Assembly (NCBI GenBank): GCA_002255065.1
Contig: NJEF01000083.1
Span: 1 to 5,139 of the forward strand
DNA length: 5,139 nucleotides
Source of the DNA: Desulfurococcales archaeon ex4484_204
GTDB lineage: Archaea > Thermoproteota > Thermoprotei_A > Sulfolobales > NBVN01
Reading direction: 5' to 3'
Within the stretch, counting starts at the first letter, position 1. Every line of letters starts with the position of its first letter. A model generated the notes under the pieces. The model did no database searches. It was given only the letters and a program-made list of their open reading frames with translations, and was not told the DNA's origin. The position numbers were made by a program, and so were the translations under genes. This document shows positions 1 through 4,531 of this stretch, piece by piece.

Positions 1-257
1 CCATGTACGTAGCTATATGGCTAGCAGGCGCTAGGACGCAGTACAGCTTCTATATGGTTCAGATAACCCCCTTGCTCTACGTGTTGCTATTTATAATGGC
101 TTACTACTTAACATCCCCTGTAAGCAACACCATCTACGTAGCTAGGAAGTGGCACCGCATTCTAAGGGTAACGTGGCTCCTACTCACAGGTAGGGCCAGG
201 TTGAGGCTAACTATCGAAGTTAGCGAAGGGGAAAGGGGCAGAAACGATAGGTTGTAG
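1..257 (+). CDS. C-terminal part of an unidentified membrane protein (possibly 5'-truncated by the window edge)
   Basis: The frame is open from the left edge. The first ATG is at base 3 and the stop is TAG at 255-257, giving 84 visible residues. I do not recognise the family. Residues of about 16-38 form one clear hydrophobic membrane-spanning segment rich in Leu, Ile, Tyr and Phe (core PLLYVLLFIMAYYL). A basic stretch follows (about 48-68, with KWHR and GRARLRLT) and then a short charged hydrophilic tail (SEGERGRNDR), which would fit a cytoplasmic C-terminus. Codon use (AGG, CTA, GCT, ATA) matches the other genes here, which supports a real gene. No ribosome binding site can be judged because only two bases precede the ATG, so this is more likely the end of a longer integral membrane protein than a complete one. 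A perfect 7-bp inverted repeat (206-212 with 218-224) lies inside the coding part. Confidence 0.55.
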   Translation, partial: MYVAIWLAGARTQYSFYMVQITPLLYVLLFIMAYYLTSPVSNTIYVARKWHRILRVTWLLLTGRARLRLTIEVSEGERGRNDRL

Positions 258-284
258 CTTTCTATGCTGTTTCGTGTCTTTCTG
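258..284 (+). terminator. T-rich tract after the membrane-protein gene, possible archaeal terminator
   Basis: Directly after the TAG stop there are several short T-runs (CTTTCT, GTTTCG, TCTTTCT). Archaeal RNA polymerase commonly terminates on T-rich non-template stretches without a hairpin. No run is longer than three T, so this is a weak call based on position and base composition only. Confidence 0.3.
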
Positions 285-296
285 TAGTGGTTGTAG

Positions 297-303
297 TTTA
301 TAT
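297..303 (+). promoter_or_regulatory. TATA box (box A) of the GC-rich RNA candidate
   Basis: TTTATAT is centred on base 300 in AT-rich surroundings. A start about 25 nt downstream would fall near 323-327. That is where the GC-rich island begins and where the 5' strand of its closing helix lies (323-330). No protein-coding start sits at that distance, so the box fits an RNA gene better than an mRNA. Confidence 0.5.
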
Positions 304-320
304 CTTACTTAATACCCTGC

Positions 321-457
321 GGGTGATGGTAGCGCTCCAAGCCCTGCGTGGCTGGCCTAGATAGGGGGACCCGCACCGCTGGCTCTCAACCACCGCCCAC
401 GACCCCGATGAAGTGAGGCGGTGTAGGCGAGGCGGAACCAGTGAAGACCGATCACGA
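321..457 (+). ncRNA. Putative structured non-coding RNA, GC-rich island, family not recognised
   Basis: Bases 315-440 are about 68% G+C by hand count, while both flanks are about one third G+C. In thermophilic archaea this contrast is a known mark of stable RNA genes. The ends pair with each other: GTGATGGT (323-330) with ACCGATCAC (447-455), eight pairs with G450 bulged. Inside I see three elements: a hairpin 337-355 (CCA-A-GCC with GGCTGG); a helix 376-380 with 431-435; and a strong hairpin in which CACCGCCCAC (391-400) pairs with GTG-A-GGCGGTG (413-423), with A416 bulged and a 12-nt loop GACCCCGATGAA. GAGGCGG is directly repeated at 415-421 and 429-435. The start agrees with the TATA box at 297-303. 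I found none of the conserved sequences of tRNA, 5S rRNA, SRP RNA or RNase P RNA, and no convincing C/D or H/ACA boxes. The strand is inferred from the promoter; the 3' end is uncertain because no T-run follows. Confidence 0.5.
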
Positions 458-521
458 TAAAACAAAAACATAGAATGATACAATTAGAGGAAGCGGAGCC
501 TTACCAATTAATCAACTAAAG

Positions 522-529
522 TTTTATAA
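522..529 (+). promoter_or_regulatory. TATA box of the ppdK gene, implying a leaderless mRNA
   Basis: TTTTATAA, preceded by purine-rich AAAG as a possible BRE, is centred about 25 bp upstream of the GTG at 551. The usual TATA-to-start spacing in archaea would place transcription initiation at or within a base or two of that GTG. No Shine-Dalgarno sequence lies in 531-550 (CTCTTTCC and so on), which agrees with leaderless translation. It also means ppdK is transcribed separately from the RNA candidate upstream. Confidence 0.65.
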
Positions 530-550
530 CCTCTTTCCAAAGTTTATGCG

Positions 551-3526
551 GTGAAGCAGGGAGTGGAGAGATACGTATACACATTCGATGAAGCTGACTG
601 GAGAAATAAGAAGTTACTGGGCGGTAAGGGGGCATCGCTGGCTCAGATGACCCAGCTAGGCCTCCCTGTCCCGCCTGGCTTCACCATAACTACTAAGGCC
701 TGCAGGGACTTCTATGCCCCTAGAAGGCACGAGATGGATCTACTCATTAAGGAGCTCGAGAGGAACCCACCTCCTGAGAGGAGGGATGAGATAATTAAGA
801 GGATATGGGAGATAATAGACTCCCTAGACCTACCTCCAGGCCTTATGGAGCAGGTTAAGAAGCACATGGAGTGGCTAGAGGTCAAGACCGGAAAGAAGTT
901 CGGCTCTCCTGAGAACCCTCTGCTGGTCTCCGTTAGGTCTGGGGCTGCGGTCTCGATGCCTGGAATGATGGACACTGTTCTCAACCTTGGCCTAAACGAT
1001 GAGGTAGTTAAAGGTCTAGCTAGCCTGGCTAGCAACGAGTGGTTTGCCTACGACGCCTACAGAAGGTTCCTGCAGATGTTTGGACGTATAGTCCTAGGCA
1101 TAGAGGAGAAGCTCTTCGACGACGAGTTCAATAAGCTTGACGAGGAGTTCAGGAAGTTAGGGAGGGAGAAATACAGTAACGAGGTTGAGAAGCTAACAGC
1201 GAAGTTCCCTAGGTACAGCCTTAGGCTAGACGCCCAGCCACCTAAGGAGGTTGCACCAAGATTATGGGAGCTATCGGTGAAGTATATTAAAAAGGTTGTT
1301 GAGCGCTTTAAGGAGATTATAAAGGAGAACTGGGGGGAGTTCCCGCAGGACCCGTGGAGACAGCTAGACCTATCAGTTAAGGCCGTCTTTAGATCCTGGA
1401 TGAACCCGAGAGCGATCTACTACAGGATAGCAAACAACATAACGCCGGAAGTCGCTGACTGCACAGCGGTTAATATAGTCACAATGGTTTTCGGGAACAT
1501 GGGCTGGGACTCAGGAACCGGGGTGTACTTCACGAGGGATCCGGCAACGGGTGAGGACAGTCCGTATGGTGAGTTCCTACCCAATGCTCAGGGGGAGGAC
1601 GTTGTAGCCGGTATAAGAACGCCCTTAAGTATTAGCGAGCTGAAGGATAAGATGCCCAGGGCTTACGAACAGCTAATAGAGGCTGGTAAGAAGCTTGAAA
1701 GGCTAAATAAGGATGTAATGGATATAGAGTTCACTATAGAGAGGGGGAAGCTCTACTTCCTTCAGAATAGGGCTGCTAAGATGACCCCCGCTGCTAGGGT
1801 TAAGACAGCTGTTGATATGGTGAGAGATGGAATAATCACTAGGGAGGAGGCGGTGCTTAAGGTGAAGCCCGATGTCGTCCTTAAGCTCCTCTACCCAAGA
1901 ATCGACCCTAAGGCCAGGGCGGAGCCCGTAGCTAAGGGATTACCGGCATCCCCTGGAGCTGTTAGCGGGCAGGTGGTGTTTCACCCAGATGATGCTGTTG
2001 ACTGGGCTAGGAAGGGCAGGAAGGTGGTGCTGGTTAGGGTGGAGACTAAGCCGGATGACGTCCACGGCTTCTACGCAGCAGTTGGTATACTAACAGCTAG
2101 AGGCGGGATGACGTCCCACGCAGCAGTTGTTGCGAGAGGTATTGGGAAGCCAGCTGTAGTTGGCGCTGAGTCGATCAGGATCGACTACGAGAGGAAGGAG
2201 TTCCGCACAGGTAGTGTCGTTGTTAAGGAGGGTGAGTGGATAACCATCGATGGTAATACAGGCAACGTATACGTAGGTAAGGTGCCGACAATAGAGCCGG
2301 AGCTTATATCTGAGCTACAAACGCTGCTTAAGTGGGCTGACTATGCTAGGAGGCTGGGTGTTAGAGCTAATGCAGATGTACCGGAGGACGCCTTCATAGC
2401 TAAGAAGTTCGGCGCTGAGGGCATAGGGCTGCTTAGAATTGAGAGGATGTTTAGGAAGCTCGAGAGGCTTCAAGCGCTAAGGAGGGTCATCCTAGCTGAG
2501 AGTAGGGAGGAGAGGGTTGAGCACCTTAGGAAGCTAGCTGATATGATAAAGCCAGACTTCAAGGAGATGTTGAAGATAATGGATGGACTGCCAGTAACTA
2601 TAAGGCTCATTGACCCACCCCTACATGAGTTCCTGCCAGCACCGGAGGAGATACTTAAGGAGCTCTACGAGGCTAAGGTAGCGTACAACGCCCTTAAATC
2701 CTCGGAGGCCGTTAAGGATGTAGCCCCCGACATACTGAAGGATTACGAGGTGAGGATAGCTGAGCTTGAGAAGCTGTACAAGAGGGTGACCGTTCTTAAG
2801 GAGCACAACCCCATGATGGGTCATAGAGGGGTAAGGGTAGGTGTAACGTACCCTGAGATATACTACTACTTAAGTAGGGCAATGATCGAAGCAGCTGCGG
2901 ATCTGTTTGAAGAGGGGTACAACCCGGTACTTGAGATAATGATACCCCAGGTTAGCATAGTCGACGAGGTTAAGTATGTTAAGGTTAATGCTATAGAGCC
3001 AGCCCTTAAGGACGTAGCGAAGGAAAGGGGCTACAAGTTCGAAGTTGATGAGGAGAGGCCTGCAACCTATCGGCTAATTAAGGGCGGTAAGAAGCTAGAG
3101 ATACTCGTTGGTACAATGACAGAGACCGTGAGAAGCGCATTAACAGCTGGTAAGCTAGCTAGGGAGGTAGCTTTCTTCAGCTTCGGGACAAACGACTTAA
3201 CGCAGGCAACGTTTAGCTTTAGCAGGGATGACGTTGAGAACAAGTTCATGCCTCAATACCTAGAGCTAGAGATCTTAAGCAGGAACCCCTTTGAAACAAT
3301 AGATGCGGAGGGGGTAGGAAAGCTGGTTGAGCTAGGGACAAGGGAGGGTAAGAAGTCTAATCCCTATCTAGAGGTAGGTATTTGCGGTGAGCATGGAGGG
3401 GATCCAGCATCCATAGAGTTCCTCCATAAGGCAGGTTTAGACTATGTAAGTGCTTCACCATATAGGATAGTTGTAGCGAGGTTAGCTGCAGCTCACGCCG
3501 CGTTAAAGGACAAGCTAAGCAGGTAA
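551..3526 (+). CDS. ppdK: Pyruvate, phosphate dikinase (PPDK)
   Basis: This cytosolic enzyme interconverts pyruvate + ATP + Pi and PEP + AMP + PPi (EC 2.7.9.1). All three domains are present in family order. The N-terminal ATP-grasp has GGKGAS (K26), SVRSGA (R129), SMPGMMDTVLNLGLND, an NAQGEDVVAGIRTP stretch and LQNR. The swivelling phosphohistidine domain has GLPASPGA and GGMTSHAAVVARG, with catalytic H523. The C-terminal TIM barrel has R629 (GLLRIERMF), R685 (VTIRLIDPPLHEFLP), metal ligands E858 (GTMTE) and D882 (FGTNDLTQ), and the acid C945 (GICGEHGG). Spacings H523-R629-R685 (106, 56) match H455-R561-R617 of Clostridium symbiosum PPDK as I recall them. The MPGMMDT signature excludes PEP synthase. 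At 991 residues it is about 115 longer than typical bacterial PPDK (about 875). The extra length lies in the ATP-grasp (about residues 70-105), early in the barrel, and before E858. The GTG start is chosen from the TATA box 25 bp upstream and the immediate match to PPDK N-termini. In archaea the enzyme serves glycolysis, gluconeogenesis or both; direction cannot be told here. Confidence 0.97.
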   Translation: MKQGVERYVYTFDEADWRNKKLLGGKGASLAQMTQLGLPVPPGFTITTKACRDFYAPRRHEMDLLIKELERNPPPERRDEIIKRIWEIIDSLDLPPGLMEQVKKHMEWLEVKTGKKFGSPENPLLVSVRSGAAVSMPGMMDTVLNLGLNDEVVKGLASLASNEWFAYDAYRRFLQMFGRIVLGIEEKLFDDEFNKLDEEFRKLGREKYSNEVEKLTAKFPRYSLRLDAQPPKEVAPRLWELSVKYIKKVVERFKEIIKENWGEFPQDPWRQLDLSVKAVFRSWMNPRAIYYRIANNITPEVADCTAVNIVTMVFGNMGWDSGTGVYFTRDPATGEDSPYGEFLPNAQGEDVVAGIRTPLSISELKDKMPRAYEQLIEAGKKLERLNKDVMDIEFTIERGKLYFLQNRAAKMTPAARVKTAVDMVRDGIITREEAVLKVKPDVVLKLLYPRIDPKARAEPVAKGLPASPGAVSGQVVFHPDDAVDWARKGRKVVLVRVETKPDDVHGFYAAVGILTARGGMTSHAAVVARGIGKPAVVGAESIRIDYERKEFRTGSVVVKEGEWITIDGNTGNVYVGKVPTIEPELISELQTLLKWADYARRLGVRANADVPEDAFIAKKFGAEGIGLLRIERMFRKLERLQALRRVILAESREERVEHLRKLADMIKPDFKEMLKIMDGLPVTIRLIDPPLHEFLPAPEEILKELYEAKVAYNALKSSEAVKDVAPDILKDYEVRIAELEKLYKRVTVLKEHNPMMGHRGVRVGVTYPEIYYYLSRAMIEAAADLFEEGYNPVLEIMIPQVSIVDEVKYVKVNAIEPALKDVAKERGYKFEVDEERPATYRLIKGGKKLEILVGTMTETVRSALTAGKLAREVAFFSFGTNDLTQATFSFSRDDVENKFMPQYLELEILSRNPFETIDAEGVGKLVELGTREGKKSNPYLEVGICGEHGGDPASIEFLHKAGLDYVSASPYRIVVARLAAAHAALKDKLSR

Positions 3527-3558
3527 CGCAGTATCAATGGTTAGCGCAATATTCACTT

Positions 3559-3574
3559 AAAATTCTTTTATTTA
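3559..3574 (+). terminator. T-rich terminator downstream of ppdK
   Basis: AAATTCTTTTATTTAT lies about 35 bp after the ppdK TAA, in the 50-bp gap between two convergent genes. A T-rich stretch without an obvious hairpin is the usual archaeal intrinsic terminator form. It would stop ppdK transcription before it runs antisense through the neighbouring gene. Confidence 0.5.
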
Positions 3575-3576
3575 TG

Positions 3577-3912
3577 CTAACATACCTTAGTACCTGGTTT
3601 AACAGGTTCTAAAGTTGTTAGGATAACGGGCTTCTCCCCCTTGCCACATCCGGCAGCTAATATCATGCCTTGGGATTCAAGACCCATGAACCTTTTAGGT
3701 CTGAGATTAGTAACTACGATAACGTACCTACCGACCAGGTCTTCAGGGCTATACCACTGCGCTAGCCCTGCCACTACCTGCCTCCTCTCTGCACCTAGAT
3801 CAATGATTAAGCGTAGCAACTTCTTAGACCCCGGAACCCTTTCAGCAACCTCCACCAAACCAACTCTCAGATCTACCCTGGAGAACTCATCAATACTTAT
3901 GAGACCCCCCAA
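3577..3912 (-). CDS. metG: Free-standing MetG C-terminal (beta subunit)/CsaA-type tRNA-binding OB-fold protein
   Basis: The 111-residue product is a single OB-fold of the EMAP-II/Arc1p/MetG C-terminal/CsaA family. Motifs in order are IDEFSRVDLRVG (about 7-18), VPGSKKLL (26-33), RRQVVAGLAQWYSPEDLVG (43-61) and NLRPKRFMGLESQGMILAA (69-87), ending GTKVC. Length and order match the archaeal protein annotated as methionine-tRNA ligase subunit beta, which binds tRNA non-specifically and is thought to aid MetRS; it has no catalytic domain. CsaA, a chaperone-like relative, is the main alternative, but the NL(K/R)P..(M)G.ESQGM pattern is shared and does not separate them. The start is uncertain. TTG at 3912 is the only standard start codon between the upstream in-frame TAA and the conserved core. 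A purine-rich GAGGGAG lies 5-6 nt upstream of it. The gene converges on ppdK and has its own promoter region. Confidence 0.88.
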   Translation of the reverse strand: MGGLISIDEFSRVDLRVGLVEVAERVPGSKKLLRLIIDLGAERRQVVAGLAQWYSPEDLVGRYVIVVTNLRPKRFMGLESQGMILAAGCGKGEKPVILTTLEPVKPGTKVC

Positions 3913-3924
3913 AGACTCTCCCTC

Positions 3925-3931
3925 TATAAAA
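3925..3931 (-). promoter_or_regulatory. TATA-like box just upstream of the metG-beta start
   Basis: On the minus strand this reads TTTTATA, centred on 3928. It lies only about 16 bp from the TTG at 3912, so a start 25 bp downstream would fall near 3903, inside the called gene. Either the box is not used, or initiation and the true start codon differ from the TTG call. Confidence 0.3.
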
Positions 3932-4086
3932 GCCGGGAAGTGTTAAAGAAAATTACGCTTGCCTAGCGATGGAGGACTACATCGTGATGCTCTTAACTAG
4001 GGAGTAAACAGCTATGCGCTTTAAGGAACGTCTTCCCTCGGTAGTTCAAAGACACCGAGATCCCAATTAGCTAGCACGTTAGTAGT

Positions 4087-4094
4087 TATTTAAA
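4087..4094 (-). promoter_or_regulatory. TATA-like box, candidate promoter for the metG-beta transcript
   Basis: On the minus strand this reads TTTAAATA, centred near 4090. Initiation would be expected around 4065, giving a leader of about 150 nt before the TTG at 3912. The leader would carry the hairpin at 4037-4059 near its 5' end. It is just past the end of the DUF35 gene, so it could also be chance AT-richness. Confidence 0.35.
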
Positions 4095-4119
4095 GTTAAG
4101 AGATAGTAGCTAAAATTAT

Positions 4120-4527
4120 TTACCTACCCTGACTAGCTGGTTTAAACTTAATTATGTAGGGTATCGCGTTATCAAGTGTTGGGTTACCCCTTCTTACCAC
4201 CGCTTCGACCTCTAACCCTACTAAACCTTTCTTTAACATGTTTTCGTCGATACCGACTAGCTGGCACATAATTCGCGCGTTATTAATCTCAACTATAGCT
4301 ATTAAGAGGGGTGTGGAGTCCTCGAACCCCTTTATAGGCACGTTAATCACTGTGTACGTAACCACCCTACCCCTACCGGGTAGCTTAATCTCTTCAACGT
4401 TTCTCGAGCCGCATTTAGGGCATGCTGCCTTCGGTGGATATGATACATAGCCGCAGTTTGAGCACTTAGTAGCTATAAGGTTTAAAACGTTGCCTTGAAT
4501 CCTCCAAAACCTCTGTATTGAGGCCAT
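4120..4527 (-). CDS. DUF35 zinc-ribbon/OB-fold protein, partner of the adjacent thiolase
   Basis: The product has 135 residues. An N-terminal helix (IQRFWRIQGN, about 4-13) precedes a rubredoxin-like zinc ribbon with C22-x2-C25 and C36-x2-C39 (CSNCG, CPKCGS). A C-terminal OB-fold follows (GRGRVVTYTVI, LLIAIVEI, MCQLVGID). This is the full DUF35 architecture at the normal length. In methanogenic archaea such a protein bridges acetoacetyl-CoA thiolase and HMG-CoA synthase in one complex that passes acetoacetyl-CoA between the two active sites, with DUF35 providing the shared CoA-binding site. The gene starts 4 bp after the thiolase stop and has a perfect Shine-Dalgarno, so the two are surely co-transcribed and probably translationally coupled. 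The ATG at 4525-4527 is fixed by that site. DUF35 proteins also accompany other thiolases such as SCP-x-like degradative enzymes, so the mevalonate role is likely but not proven here. Confidence 0.92.
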   Translation of the reverse strand: MASIQRFWRIQGNVLNLIATKCSNCGYVSYPPKAACPKCGSRNVEEIKLPGRGRVVTYTVINVPIKGFEDSTPLLIAIVEINNARIMCQLVGIDENMLKKGLVGLEVEAVVRRGNPTLDNAIPYIIKFKPASQGR

Positions 4528-4531
4528 ATAA

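Larger units (their letters stand above)
3913..4119. other. Intergenic region between metG-beta and DUF35, with a short hairpin at 4037-4059
   Basis: These 207 bp hold no convincing gene. The longest ATG-started frames on the plus strand are 12 codons (from 3969) and 18 codons (from 4014). A perfect 6-bp inverted repeat, CTCGGT (4037-4042) with ACCGAG (4054-4059), encloses an 11-nt loop containing GTTCAAAG. The loop looks like a tRNA T-loop at first sight, but there is no stem next to it and no tRNA body. The region also contains the two minus-strand TATA-like boxes listed separately. Confidence 0.4.

Noticed and set aside
206..224. Perfect 7-bp inverted repeat GCTAACT/AGTTAGC as a terminator or operator
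   Set aside because: It lies inside coding sequence about 30 bp before the stop and is not followed by a T-run; probably chance.
321..457. tRNA, 5S rRNA, SRP RNA or RNase P RNA as identity of the GC-rich island
   Set aside because: There is no T-loop GGTTCRA with adjacent stem and no T-arm before the 3' strand of the closing helix. The 5S motif around CCGAACCCGGAAGTTAAG, the SRP GGAAGGA...GCAGCC motif, and the RNase P GAGGAAAGTCC and ACAGAA motifs are all absent on both strands.
321..480. C/D box or H/ACA guide RNA inside the GC-rich island
   Set aside because: GTGATGG (323-329) and CGATGAA (406-412) resemble C boxes, but no CTGA D box follows at a suitable distance and the order does not fit a kink-turn. 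ACA triplets downstream (about 462-470) are in simple A-rich sequence and not placed under a proper guide hairpin.
298..483. 61-codon open frame on the minus strand
   Set aside because: It lies over the structured GC-rich island, its composition (Arg/Ser-rich) follows from GC-rich RNA sequence, and no start signal or protein family is recognisable.
712..1035. 107-codon minus-strand open frame inside ppdK, and the similar ones at 2621-2824 and 3067-3249
   Set aside because: They are antisense shadows of highly conserved PPDK coding sequence and show no domain or start signal of their own.
3641..3946. 101-codon plus-strand open frame over metG-beta
   Set aside because: It is the antisense of a well-conserved OB-fold gene; its Ser/Thr/Pro-rich translation is typical of a shadow frame.
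3969..4007. 12-codon plus-strand frame starting ATGGAGGAC in the intergenic region
   Set aside because: It is too short, has no Shine-Dalgarno or TATA box at the right distance, and nothing supports translation.
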